Shown here: positions 44,417 to 52,901 of the stretch, piece by piece | Layout: each line of letters starts with the position of its first letter | How positions within the stretch are numbered: position 1 is the stretch's first letter | Assembly: GCA_947499595.1 (NCBI GenBank) | Contig: CANMOY010000003.1 | Span: 124,001-188,000, forward strand | Origin: an uncultured Mesonia sp. | GTDB lineage: Bacteria > Bacteroidota > Bacteroidia > Flavobacteriales > Flavobacteriaceae | Direction: 5' to 3' | DNA length: 64,000 nt | Position numbers and translations under genes: made by a program | Notes under the pieces: generated by a model | The model's input: only the letters and a program-made list of their open reading frames with translations | Told to the model about the DNA's origin: nothing | Databases searched by the model: none

Positions 44417-46188
44417 TAATCGACTATTTGCATTTTTTTAAGTAAAAATGAAGCATTCATATTCTGGCAAATTCCTTTTTTGAATTTATAATCAAAATGA
44501 AGCTCTTCATCGATAATTTGTGCATCGAAATAATGGTTTTCTACTTGTGGTAAGCTTTGGGCAACTTCACATAAACTCAAATCGTGTGTCGCAATAATTC
44601 CCGTGGAGTGAGAATTTACTAGTTTCTCAACAAATTTTCGCGATCCAATGGCTTTATCGGTGCTGTTGGTACCTTTTAAAATCTCATCGAGAATAATAAA
44701 ATACTTATCCTTTTTAATTTGGTCAACAATAAATTTCAACCGGGTCAATTCCGAAAAGAAATAAGAGGCATCGTCGGCTAGAGAATCTACTGTCCGCATA
44801 CTGGTAATGAGCTTAATAGGGGAGTATTCGCAAGTTTTGGCGCAAACAGGAAGTCCTACATTACCCATAACTATTTGTAGCGAAATGCTGCGTAAAAAAG
44901 TACTTTTCCCTGCCATATTGGCTCCAGTAATAATGAAGAATTCTTGTTGATTGATCTCATAATCATTTGTCACTGCATCTTTTGGATTGATTAATGGATG
45001 CACAGCCTCGGTTGATTTTAAAACCACTTGGTTTTCTTTTATTTTTGGATAGGTGTAGTTTTGGTGATTAAAAGCAAAACCTCCTAGCGAGTTGTAAGCG
45101 TCAAAATAATCAATCGCTGTAAACCAATTTTCGGTGCTTGGGGCGTATTGCTTGATCCATTGCTCTATTTCATAAGCTTTCCATAAATCCCAAAGCATAA
45201 AACCACTGATTAACTGCCCAAAAATCATAAAGTTCTTCCGCTCTAAAGCATCAATAAGTCTAGAAAAATCTTTGACCAAAGCGGATGCTTTTTTTTGATC
45301 GATTTGAATTTTGTTTTGCTGATTCTTGTTCCAATCCGATTGAAAATCGGTAACTTCAATTAATCCCAGCAATAAATGATATTGTTGAAATGTGCTTTGA
45401 ATTTCGCTTACATAACCCGATAACTCATTTACTTTTTTTGCAAACCTCCCAATAATAATCCAACCCAAAATAAACCAGCCTGCCACATAAAACCAAGGAA
45501 TTAAATCTAAAGCTAGGCTAAGAAATAACAAGAATGAGACGGCTGTAAAAACCTTAGGCAGCCATTTATAAACAGAAGGAACAAAAGCTTCGTAGTTTTT
45601 AAACCAGCCTAAAACAATAGGTGGTTTAATTTTTACTTGAGTCATTTTAGCAATCGCCGTGAATTCTTGTCTAAACTTTATTTTTTTCGCAAGGTCTCGT
45701 ATACTATCTTGTTTTTGCTTAATCTGGTCAATATTGTTGCTGCTTAGTAAATGGGCTAAAGCTCTTTTACCCGAAGCTAAGGCGGTACGGTTGAGGTATT
45801 GAAAAAACGATCGATTGCCAAATAAATCTATATCTTGACTAAATTCGTGCTGAGGATCAACAAATTCATCTCCACTTGGTAAATGGTGAAAATCCCGTTT
45901 TAAAACGCTAAGCTCAGTTTCATTCAGTTCAATAAGTTGTCGTAATTTTTCTTTTTGTTGTTGAAGATCACTGTGTCTAGATACCAGAAATAAGAAAGAA
46001 ACAATTCCTAAAAAAATAAAAAGAAATATAAGCGAAGTTGAGCTTGAATAAAAGTAAATTAAAAAAGCAAAAACTAAGAAAACCACCAGCCTCAACATAC
46101 TCGAAGCAAATAGCCGTTTTTTTATTTTTTTTAGCTCAAGTTGAAATTCTTCTATATAAGCGCTATATGTAGTTTTGGGGTCTTGCAT
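44416..46188 (-). CDS. Membrane-anchored MutS-family ATPase
   Basis: A 590-residue protein combining membrane helices with a MutS-type ABC ATPase. Two hydrophobic helices lie at about 28-70 (LRLVVFLVFAFLIYF, LIFLFIFLGIVSFLFLV), two more at about 213-245, then a core helical domain and the MutS domain V. The Walker A motif GANMAGKST is at 422-430, followed by SLADDASYFFSEL and Walker B FIILDEILKGTN, and the His switch TGIIATHD. MutS mismatch-binding (domain I) and connector parts are missing, so classical mismatch repair is unlikely. Such proteins are widespread in Bacteroidota but uncharacterised. It is the core of a reverse operon running from about 48.2 kb to 43.4 kb. Confidence 0.88.
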   Translation of the reverse strand: MQDPKTTYSAYIEEFQLELKKIKKRLFASSMLRLVVFLVFAFLIYFYSSSTSLIFLFIFLGIVSFLFLVSRHSDLQQQKEKLRQLIELNETELSVLKRDFHHLPSGDEFVDPQHEFSQDIDLFGNRSFFQYLNRTALASGKRALAHLLSSNNIDQIKQKQDSIRDLAKKIKFRQEFTAIAKMTQVKIKPPIVLGWFKNYEAFVPSVYKWLPKVFTAVSFLLFLSLALDLIPWFYVAGWFILGWIIIGRFAKKVNELSGYVSEIQSTFQQYHLLLGLIEVTDFQSDWNKNQQNKIQIDQKKASALVKDFSRLIDALERKNFMIFGQLISGFMLWDLWKAYEIEQWIKQYAPSTENWFTAIDYFDAYNSLGGFAFNHQNYTYPKIKENQVVLKSTEAVHPLINPKDAVTNDYEINQQEFFIITGANMAGKSTFLRSISLQIVMGNVGLPVCAKTCEYSPIKLITSMRTVDSLADDASYFFSELTRLKFIVDQIKKDKYFIILDEILKGTNSTDKAIGSRKFVEKLVNSHSTGIIATHDLSLCEVAQSLPQVENHYFDAQIIDEELHFDYKFKKGICQNMNASFLLKKMQIVD

Positions 46189-46207
46189 TAAAAATAAGGT
46201 TAGGAGG

Positions 46208-46579
46208 TTAAAGTTTACTCAACTCTTCTTTTTGCTTTTTAGTTAATTGGCTAACTACCAATTCATAACTGTGATTGATAAAATGCAATATCTTTTTTTG
46301 TGTTAAATGCGGTCCGTTAATAACAACCGTATTCCAATGTTTTTTACTCATATGATAACCGCCATAAATTTCATCGGGGTAGCGTTCTCTCAATTCGATG
46401 GCTTTTTCGGGGTCGCATTTCAGGTTAATGGCAGGATTTCCCGCTTCCCATTTTTCTAGTCCTATCAAAGCATACATCTTACCCATAACTTTAAAAACTA
46501 AGGTTTGCTGATCAAAAGGAAAATCCTCTGTTGTGCCTGGCTTGTAAAGACAATATTGCCGAATTTCATCAATCTCCAT
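46208..46579 (-). CDS. MmcQ/YjbR family protein
   Basis: A 123-residue protein with the YjbR/MmcQ (CyaY-like) fold. Conserved stretches are IRQYCLYKPGTTEDFPFDQQTLVFKVMGKMYAL, INLKCDPEKAIELRERYP and HMSKKHWNTVVING. The family is annotated as DNA-binding from structure, but its function is open. It lies 3 bp after the DUF4230 gene and 19 bp before the MutS-like gene, in the same operon. Confidence 0.92.
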   Translation of the reverse strand: MEIDEIRQYCLYKPGTTEDFPFDQQTLVFKVMGKMYALIGLEKWEAGNPAINLKCDPEKAIELRERYPDEIYGGYHMSKKHWNTVVINGPHLTQKKILHFINHSYELVVSQLTKKQKEELSKL

Positions 46580-46582
46580 AAG

Positions 46583-47209
46583 TTACTTACTTATTCTTTT
46601 AGTGTTGGTAGTTGTGGGGCTGTTTTCGAGGATTAATGCAGAATAATCGAGTTTCCAATTGATAGTTTCAACAAGTTTTTCCATTAATTGTATAGTCTCC
46701 AAAGCTTGATTTTGAGCTTCGTTAAGCAAGCCGCTTTGAGGTATTTTTTCTACAATATAGCGTTTGGCTTCAGTGTTGATATCAGTCAAGTCAGTTGAAG
46801 TAAAGGGGTTTGCCCACCCTTCACGTTTATCGTAATACTTAAAATCGGTTTCAATAGAGAGCAATTCGGGCTCGGGAAAATTGGTGAGCACGATGGTTTT
46901 TTCGGCCGTTTTGGCCTGCATCTGTATTTTGGTTAAATCAAAGCCTACGTGGGCTTTCGCTTCGATTAAGATAAGGGCTTTCTTACTTCCTAAAAAAATA
47001 TTTAACCACTTGTCTTTTACATTTTTATAATGATAAATTTCGGCAAAATCACCTTCTACGATAATGAATTTACAAACCGCTCTAATTTTCTCCATTATGA
47101 TGAGCGATTGTTGATCCTGCGATTGCTTTGCTTGATCTTTGTGGGTAAATCGGTAAACAAAATAGGCTGCTACGGCACCTACGGCCAAACCTAAGAAAAG
47201 TAGCTCCAT
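46583..47209 (-). CDS. DUF4230 family membrane-anchored protein
   Basis: A 208-residue protein with an N-terminal hydrophobic helix (MELLFLGLAVGAVAAYFVYRFT) and a DUF4230 body: IRAVCKFIIVEGDFAEIYHYKN, LNIFLGSKKALILIEAKAHVGFDLTKIQ, and VLTNFPEPELLSIETDFKYYDKREGWANPFT. The family has about 150-200 residues and is of unknown function, likely outer-leaflet or periplasmic. Next to a cyclase family gene (12 bp) and MmcQ (3 bp). Confidence 0.87.
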   Translation of the reverse strand: MELLFLGLAVGAVAAYFVYRFTHKDQAKQSQDQQSLIIMEKIRAVCKFIIVEGDFAEIYHYKNVKDKWLNIFLGSKKALILIEAKAHVGFDLTKIQMQAKTAEKTIVLTNFPEPELLSIETDFKYYDKREGWANPFTSTDLTDINTEAKRYIVEKIPQSGLLNEAQNQALETIQLMEKLVETINWKLDYSALILENSPTTTNTKRISK

Positions 47210-47221
47210 TGTACTAAAAAT

Positions 47222-47971
47222 CTAAAAAAGTTCATACAAAATCGGTTTACTGGGGGAAGCGTCGTTATGAAACGAGCTTATCTGTAAATTTAATAAATAC
47301 TGACCGTCTTTTACAGTATTTGGCACATAAATCAATTCTGTAATGCTGGCATCTAGGCGAGGCTTAGCAGGGTAATTCCAAAAGGCTTTATGAGCCAGTA
47401 GTTTTCCATCATCTTTTTCGCGATCTATAGAAGGCAAATCAATTAATAAATGCTTCACCTTTAATTTCCGCAGCAGCAAGGCGGCTTCTTCTTTTAAATA
47501 GGGCCAGTTGGTGTGACTATACTTAAAACTTTTCTTGGTCGTAGTGTTGGGTAGCGTTCTTATTATAAGGGCTTCTGGGTTATTATCGTTTAATGCTTTA
47601 CGGATTTGATCTGCGGTAAAAATATAATCTCCATCGCTCAATTCTGGCGTTAAACTTATAAGCTGAGCCTCAAAAAAGAATTGGGTAAGGCAATCGTTAA
47701 TGCTATAAAATTCTTTAGAAATATGGCCTACACACTCGGTATGGGTTCCATGTGCGTGCGGATTAAAACTAATATCATTAAAATTAACTGATGCTCCTTG
47801 TTTTACGCTAGCCACCCAGTTGCCGTCTTGCACCGGCTTAATACTTGGCACATCTTTATACCATGCGGTTACATTTTGCTGATCACCATACAAGGTTAAT
47901 GAAATATCTATGGGTTTGTTTAAATTAACCGTATAGCTTTTTTCAGAAATATTAATTTGTGCACGCATCAA
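47222..47971 (-). CDS. Cyclase/kynurenine-formamidase-family hydrolase
   Basis: A 249-residue cyclase-family (PF04199-like) enzyme, a metal-dependent hydrolase related to kynurenine formamidase. The metal-binding core reads NPHAHGTHTECVGHIS (about 71-86) where the canonical motif is HxGTHxDxPxH, so the Asp is Glu and the Pro is changed. The rest keeps the fold (ADQIRKALNDNNPEALIIRTLPN, YLKEEAALLLRKLKVKHLLIDLPSIDREKDDG). A Met-Met start allows 47971 or 47968; the latter is adjacent to the upstream stop. Substrate unknown. Confidence 0.85.
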   Translation of the reverse strand: MMRAQINISEKSYTVNLNKPIDISLTLYGDQQNVTAWYKDVPSIKPVQDGNWVASVKQGASVNFNDISFNPHAHGTHTECVGHISKEFYSINDCLTQFFFEAQLISLTPELSDGDYIFTADQIRKALNDNNPEALIIRTLPNTTTKKSFKYSHTNWPYLKEEAALLLRKLKVKHLLIDLPSIDREKDDGKLLAHKAFWNYPAKPRLDASITELIYVPNTVKDGQYLLNLQISSFHNDASPSKPILYELF

Positions 47972-48153
47972 TACAAAAAACTTTTAATTAACCATAAACT
48001 GCTTAAAAAAACTAAAAAACCTAGCAAGACGAGCCAACTACGCTTGTAATATTTTTGATGCAATTTTAAATCTTTACGGTAACTATAAAGCAATAAAAGG
48101 GCGAAAGCCACAATAAAAAAAAGGGTAAAAGTAATTTGACCTTGCGTAAACAT
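47968..48153 (-). CDS. Small two-helix membrane protein
   Basis: A 61-residue protein from the ATG at 48153 (MFTQGQITFTLFFIVAFALLLLYSYRKD...): two hydrophobic helices (about 6-25 and 40-59) joined by a basic loop KLHQKYYKRSW. Similar small proteins start several Bacteroidota operons. Another in-frame ATG 15 bp upstream (48168) is possible. Function unknown. It heads the reverse operon and overlaps the cyclase start by a few bases. Confidence 0.65.
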   Translation of the reverse strand: MFTQGQITFTLFFIVAFALLLLYSYRKDLKLHQKYYKRSWLVLLGFLVFLSSLWLIKSFLY

Positions 48154-48219
48154 AGCTTTGTTTTTCACAAAATTAGGTATAAAAAGCCAAATGCTTTAGG
48201 CTAATGGAAAAAAAGAAAA

Positions 48220-48247
48220 CAAAAAAGCGCTCTTCAAAAAGAACGCT
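48220..48247 (-). terminator. Terminator after ilvE
   Basis: Ten-bp stem (48224-48233 with 48238-48247, one G-U pair) with CAAA loop and, on the minus strand, a long T-rich tail. Confidence 0.75.
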
Positions 48248-48273
48248 TGAAAGCTTTATTATAGAATGTAAAA

Positions 48274-49347
48274 TTAATCTAATTTTACTTCGTATCGCCA
48301 TCCAAAAGGATCTTCGGCACGGTTGTATTGAATATCTTGAAGTCCTTTTTTGAAGCGAACACTGTAAGGATTTTCTATTTGAGGTAAATCATAGTATTTT
48401 TCAGCATATTCAAAACCTTCGATAAAAGCAATAGTCGCGGCAGTTCCTGTTCCAAAAATTTCTTTTAATGAACCGTCCTCTGCAGCGCTTACTAATTCTT
48501 CTACAGTAATTTTTCTTACCTCTACTTCAACTCCTTGATGCCTAGCTAAATCTATGATGCTTTTACGGGTTACCCCATCTAAAATACGATCGCTTGTAGG
48601 TGCTGTTATTAATTTATCGTTTATTCTAAAGAAAAGGTTCATGGTTCCTGCCTCTTCAAGATATTTATGGCTGTTAGAATCGGTCCATATAATTTGCTGA
48701 TAACCTTTTTCTTTAGCTAAATTAGTAGGATAAAACTGTGCGCCATAATTACCCGCTGCTTTAGCATAACCTACACCACCATCTGCAGAACGTGAATAGT
48801 GATCGGCCACTAAAACTTTTACTGGTGAATTGTAATAAGCTTTGGCCGGACAGCAGATAATCATAAACTTATATTCGTTAGAGGGTGAAGCCGAAACTCC
48901 ATTTTCAGAAGCAATTACAAAAGGTCTTATATAAAGCGAATTTCCGTCTCCTGGGTGTACCCATTTTTCATCTAACTTAAGTAAGGTTTCTAAGGCAGCG
49001 AAAAAATAGTCTTTGGGAAACTCAGGTATTGCCATTCTTTTAGAAGAAATATTAATACGATTAAAGTTTTCTTCTGGTCTAAAAAGCCAAACCTTGCTAT
49101 TCTCATCTTTAAAGGCCTTCATCCCTTCAAAAACCGCTTGCCCATAATGAAAAACTTTAGCAGAGGGCTCAAACTCCATAGGACCATAAGGCAAGATTTT
49201 AGGTTTTTGCCAGGCACCATCTTTGTAATCGCATACCATCATATGGTCGGCGTAGTTTTTACCAAAGGCTATATTATCAAAATCAACTTGATCAATTTTT
49301 GATTTTTCTACTTGGCGTATATCTAAAATATCGGATGTGGAGTGCAT
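48274..49347 (-). CDS. ilvE: Branched-chain amino acid aminotransferase
   Basis: A 357-residue class IV PLP aminotransferase that interconverts Leu, Ile and Val with their 2-oxo acids. Motifs: FHYGQAVFEGMKAFKD at about 66-81, IRPFVIASENGVS, the PLP-binding Lys region GGVGYAKAAGNYGAQF (about 184-199), IWTDSNSHKYLEEAGTMNLFF, and EIFGTGTAATIAF. Length and motif order fit the longer group-II type. It is monocistronic, with a terminator at 48220-48247. Confidence 0.95.
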   Translation of the reverse strand: MHSTSDILDIRQVEKSKIDQVDFDNIAFGKNYADHMMVCDYKDGAWQKPKILPYGPMEFEPSAKVFHYGQAVFEGMKAFKDENSKVWLFRPEENFNRINISSKRMAIPEFPKDYFFAALETLLKLDEKWVHPGDGNSLYIRPFVIASENGVSASPSNEYKFMIICCPAKAYYNSPVKVLVADHYSRSADGGVGYAKAAGNYGAQFYPTNLAKEKGYQQIIWTDSNSHKYLEEAGTMNLFFRINDKLITAPTSDRILDGVTRKSIIDLARHQGVEVEVRKITVEELVSAAEDGSLKEIFGTGTAATIAFIEGFEYAEKYYDLPQIENPYSVRFKKGLQDIQYNRAEDPFGWRYEVKLD

Positions 49348-49435
49348 AATAAAAAATTTTCACAAAAGTATTAAAATAAAACAACTTTTATACAGATGCT
49401 TTTTTTAATTTTGGCTTATCTAAAATCTTAATATA

Positions 49436-49951
49436 ATGAAAAAGTTTTCTTTTTTAATTTTGTTGGCCTTTATGGCTTGTAAGCAAGAGAATAATCCGGC
49501 CCCGACCGAAAACCAAGAAACGCCAGAAGTGGTTGAAAAAACTGAAGTGAATTTTGTGAACTTTGGTGAAGAAATAGGAGACGCTAATGTGTTAACACGA
49601 GCCGAAATGAAAGCCCAATATGAGCAATTGGCCGAAGGAGATACGCTTAATGTTGCCTTTAAAAGTGAAGTAGAAAAAGTATGTAAGAAAAAAGGATGCT
49701 GGATGTCTTTAGATCTTGGCGAAGATGAAGCTACTTTTGTTCGCTTTAAAGACTATGCTTTTTTTGTACCACTCAACAGTGAAGAACGTGAAACCGTAGT
49801 AAAGGGAAAAGCTTTTATTAGTAAAACTAGCGTCGAAGAGCTAAAACATTATGCGAAAGATGCCGGGAAATCTCAAGAAGAAATAGATGCTATTACCGAG
49901 CCTAAGGTTGAGTATGCTTTTATGGCCGATGGAGTTTTAATGCAAGAGTAA
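49436..49951 (+). CDS. DUF4920 lipoprotein
   Basis: A 171-residue lipoprotein (lipobox LAFMAC, Cys at about residue 15). DUF4920 is indicated by the core FGEEIGDANVLTRAEMKAQYE, LNVAFKSEVEKVCKKKGCWMSLD with the two Cys that may bind copper or form a disulfide, VRFKDYAFFVPLN and AFISKTSVEELKHYAKD. Function unknown. The next gene starts 0 bp after its stop, and that protein also looks like an envelope redox protein. Confidence 0.87.
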   Translation: MKKFSFLILLAFMACKQENNPAPTENQETPEVVEKTEVNFVNFGEEIGDANVLTRAEMKAQYEQLAEGDTLNVAFKSEVEKVCKKKGCWMSLDLGEDEATFVRFKDYAFFVPLNSEERETVVKGKAFISKTSVEELKHYAKDAGKSQEEIDAITEPKVEYAFMADGVLMQE

Positions 49952-50404
49952 ATGAAAGCTATATCTTTATATACGCTTTTATTGTTGCTGATTTTAATGG
50001 CTTGTAAAAATGAGCAGTCTAGTGAAACCAGCAAGGCAACTCCTTTAGTTGAAGAAAAAGAACCTATGCAGATGTACCAAATGTCTGAAATGGCAGCTTA
50101 TATGGAACAAATGTATGCCGCGCACCAACAGATGAAACAACAAATCTTAGACGGTGAAACAATTACTGAACTGAATTTTGATTTAGAAAACTTGCATTCT
50201 GCAGCTTTTACCGATCCTAAGGACTATGACGCTTTTTTTAAATCTTGGGCCGATCGTTTTAAGCAATATGAAATACAAATGATAGAAAATCCTGAGCAAG
50301 CGCAGCATTATTATAATCAAGCAATTCAGGCGTGTATTAGTTGTCATGAAGTGAAGTGTGCCGGACCGTTGCCACGGATTAAAAAACTGATTATTAAACC
50401 GTGA
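49952..50404 (+). CDS. Cytochrome c'-like lipoprotein with C-terminal CxxCH
   Basis: A 150-residue lipoprotein (lipobox LILMAC). The body is helical (AAYMEQMYAAHQQMKQQIL, AFFKSWADRFKQYEIQMI, HYYNQAIQACISCHE) and ends with the heme-c motif CISCH near residue 131, then KCAGPLPRIKKLIIKP. A C-terminal CxxCH on a four-helix bundle is the layout of class II cytochromes c (c' or c556). A Met as axial ligand could come from the Met-rich first helix. It should carry one heme and act in envelope electron transfer or gas binding. Its stop overlaps the GTG of mnmD in GTGA. Confidence 0.7.
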   Translation: MKAISLYTLLLLLILMACKNEQSSETSKATPLVEEKEPMQMYQMSEMAAYMEQMYAAHQQMKQQILDGETITELNFDLENLHSAAFTDPKDYDAFFKSWADRFKQYEIQMIENPEQAQHYYNQAIQACISCHEVKCAGPLPRIKKLIIKP

Positions 50405-51063
50405 AACGCCAAATAATTACCACTGCAGATGGCTCGAAAACCATTCAGATAATTGATTGGAACGAACAATATCATTCTAAACATGGGGCCTTGCAAGAGG
50501 CCTATCATGTTTTTATAAGGATGGGATTTCAATTTATAAATAAACCTGAGTTATCTATTTTAGAAATTGGTTTTGGTACGGGCTTAAATGCTATCATTAC
50601 CGCTATTGAATCAAAAAAAGCAAATCGAAAAGTTAATTATACAGGGGTAGAAGCTTACCCTGTAAGCTCAAACGAACTGGAACTTTTAAACTATAGCGAC
50701 CTGTTTAAAACCGAATTTAAGCCACTGGTTAATAAAATCCATCAGTCAACTTGGGAATTCCTACAGCCCATAGAACCCAATTTTCACCTACACAAAAAAA
50801 AGCTATTTTTCCAAGAAATTGAAGATAAGACAGCGTATGATTTAATTTATTTTGACGCTTTTGGTGCAAGGGTGCAACCTGAACTATGGGACAAGAATAT
50901 TATGGCAAAAATGTATAGAGCACTTAATTCTCAAGGCGTTTTGGTTACCTATTCTGCGAAGGGCAGTGTTCGCAGAGCGTTGCAAGAAGTAGGATTTCAG
51001 GTAGAACGACTTCCTGGTCCGCCAGGTAAACGCGAGATGCTACGCGCCATAAAAGCTTGTTAA
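50401..51063 (+). CDS. mnmD: tRNA (mnm5s2U34) methyltransferase MnmD
   Basis: A 220-residue SAM-dependent methyltransferase that finishes the wobble-uridine modification mnm5s2U34, without the fused oxidase domain of MnmC. Motif I is ILEIGFGTGLNAIIT (about 55-69); DLIYFDAFGARVQPELWDKN and GVLVTYSAKGSVRRALQEVGFQVERLPGPPGKREMLRA are diagnostic of the DUF752 family. It starts with GTG overlapping the cytochrome gene stop by 4 bp. Confidence 0.93.
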   Translation: MKRQIITTADGSKTIQIIDWNEQYHSKHGALQEAYHVFIRMGFQFINKPELSILEIGFGTGLNAIITAIESKKANRKVNYTGVEAYPVSSNELELLNYSDLFKTEFKPLVNKIHQSTWEFLQPIEPNFHLHKKKLFFQEIEDKTAYDLIYFDAFGARVQPELWDKNIMAKMYRALNSQGVLVTYSAKGSVRRALQEVGFQVERLPGPPGKREMLRAIKAC

Positions 51064-51118
51064 ACCCTTGCAAAACCTTTTATAGGTTTGTTTTTAAATT
51101 GTAAATTTAAAATAAAAA

Positions 51119-52021
51119 ATGAAGGTTTTAATTACGGGGGCGACGGGGCTTATTGGTTCACAAATTGTTAGTCTATGCCAACAGGAAAACATAGCGGTGA
51201 ATTATTTGACTACCAGTAAAGAGAAGCTAGAAAACCAAGACTATTACAAAGGCTTTTATTGGAATCCTGAAGAAGGAAAGATAGACGAATCTTGTTTTGA
51301 AGGGGTGACTAAGATAATTCATTTGGTAGGGGCAAGTGTGGCTAAGCGTTGGACAAAAAAGCAAAAAGAAATTATTTTATCCAGTAGGTTAGCTACTACC
51401 CAACTTTTAATCGATACCTTAAAGGGTATTGAGCATAATATAGAACATGTTATTTCGGCGAGTGCCATTGGTATCTATCCTAGCGATTTTCAAAAGTTAT
51501 ATCATGAAGACCAGCACCCAATTGCTGATAATTTTTTAGGTGAGGTGGTTAAAAAATGGGAAGCTGCAGTTGACGGGTTCGAGCAACTTGGAATAGATGT
51601 AGCTAAAATTAGAATAGGTCTGGTCTTATCAAAAAATGGTGGCGCACTAGAAAAAATAGCTAAACCTGTGCGATATGGTGTAGGAGCACCTTTAGGTAGT
51701 GGTGAGCAATGGCAGTCTTGGATTCATATTGAAGATTTGGCGAGTATCTTTTTATTTGTTGCAAAGAATAGATTAGAGGGTGTTTATAATGGTGTTGCTC
51801 CGAATCCAGTTACCAACAAGGAACTCACTGTGCAAATAGCCAAGGTTTTAGATAAGCCTTTGTGGCTGCCTAATGTCCCAAAATTTGTTCTTAAAACCGC
51901 ATTGGGAGAAATGGCCACCATTGTACTTGGGAGTCAACTTGTTTCTAATAATAAAATTGATAGTCAAGGGTTTTTATTTAAGTTCACCCATATTAAACCA
52001 GCCTTAGAAGATTTACTATAA
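51119..52021 (+). CDS. TIGR01777-family NAD-dependent epimerase (YfcH-like)
   Basis: A 300-residue SDR-type protein. The N-terminal dinucleotide-binding motif is VLITGATGLIGSQI (3-16), followed by LVGASVAKRWTKKQKEIILSSRLATTQLL, SASAIGIYPSDF (YxxxK-type region), VAKIRIGLVLSKNGGALEKIAKP and SWIHIEDLASIFLFV. The family is related to sugar epimerases but has no proven substrate. A terminator follows directly at 52021-52055. A TAGGTTTG element at 51083-51090 is a possible -7 box. Confidence 0.92.
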   Translation: MKVLITGATGLIGSQIVSLCQQENIAVNYLTTSKEKLENQDYYKGFYWNPEEGKIDESCFEGVTKIIHLVGASVAKRWTKKQKEIILSSRLATTQLLIDTLKGIEHNIEHVISASAIGIYPSDFQKLYHEDQHPIADNFLGEVVKKWEAAVDGFEQLGIDVAKIRIGLVLSKNGGALEKIAKPVRYGVGAPLGSGEQWQSWIHIEDLASIFLFVAKNRLEGVYNGVAPNPVTNKELTVQIAKVLDKPLWLPNVPKFVLKTALGEMATIVLGSQLVSNNKIDSQGFLFKFTHIKPALEDLL

Positions 52022-52055
52022 AAAAAAGCGGTGAAAATCTTTCACCGCTTTTTTT
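52021..52055. terminator. Bidirectional terminator between epimerase and YceI genes
   Basis: Sixteen-bp perfect stem (52021-52036 with 52040-52055) with a 3-nt loop, between convergent genes. Confidence 0.92.
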
Positions 52056-52073
52056 AGTAAAAAGTTACCGTTA

Positions 52074-52742
52074 TTATTTTGTAGCAATTACTACTAAACT
52101 TAACTCAATTTCGTCGTTAACAAACTTATCTTTCAAGTCGTCAAAAACACTTTTAGAGGCATAGTTTACATTCCACTTTGTTCTATCAATAGTAAACGGC
52201 TCGCTTTTTAAAGTAAGTTTATTTTCACTTACCTCATAGTTTACAGGGATTTCAATATTTTTAGAAATATCTTTCATAGTTAAATTTCCTGCAAGCATTG
52301 TTTTGCCATCCATCTCCTTTACTTCAGTGATTTGAAACATAGCAGTAGGAAACTCAGCTACATTAAAAAAGTGATCTTCTTGTCCTTCAGCTGTTCCTTT
52401 TAAGTGTGCCATTAATTTATCACGGTCTTCACCTTCAAGATCGGTAACATCAATACTGGTCATATCTATAACTACCGTACCGCCAGAAAGCTTATCGCCG
52501 TCAACAGTAAATTCTCCTTTGCTTAACATAACTGTTCCTGTGTGTTCACCAGCAGGCTTAGAACCTACCCAGTCAATTTTTGACTCTGCCGCGTCTATGG
52601 CATAAGTTGCAGATTCAGCACCAGCTTCGGCAACTTCTTGTGCTTCTTTTGGAGTGGTTTCGTTTTTAGCTTCATTTTTACAAGCCACGGTACTCAATCC
52701 TAGAAAGGCTAATACCATACCATTTAATAATACTTTTTTCAT
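52074..52742 (-). CDS. YceI family lipoprotein
   Basis: From the ATG at 52742 the protein has 222 residues and begins with a lipoprotein signal (MKKVLLNGMVLAFLGLSTVAC). A longer frame exists to 52859, but its extra 39 residues lie over the grpE upstream region and would hide the signal peptide. The YceI lipocalin-like fold is indicated by ATYAIDAAESKIDWVGSKP, KGEFTVDGDKLSGGTVVIDMTSIDVTD, FPTAMFQITEV, LAGNLTMKDISKNIEIPV and FTIDRTKWNV. YceI proteins bind isoprenoid-type hydrophobic molecules. It is monocistronic. Confidence 0.92.
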   Translation of the reverse strand: MKKVLLNGMVLAFLGLSTVACKNEAKNETTPKEAQEVAEAGAESATYAIDAAESKIDWVGSKPAGEHTGTVMLSKGEFTVDGDKLSGGTVVIDMTSIDVTDLEGEDRDKLMAHLKGTAEGQEDHFFNVAEFPTAMFQITEVKEMDGKTMLAGNLTMKDISKNIEIPVNYEVSENKLTLKSEPFTIDRTKWNVNYASKSVFDDLKDKFVNDEIELSLVVIATK

Positions 52743-52901
52743 AGTTGTATAAATAATTAATTTTAATGTGCCAAAAATACAATGTTTGGCTTTTAAAAAA
52801 TCATAAAAATATGATAAAATAGCACAGGTGACATTTTGGCATTTTTGTAAGAATGGCAACAGTTTTGCTCATAGGGCAACAGAGATTTAATTTTATTAAT
52901 C

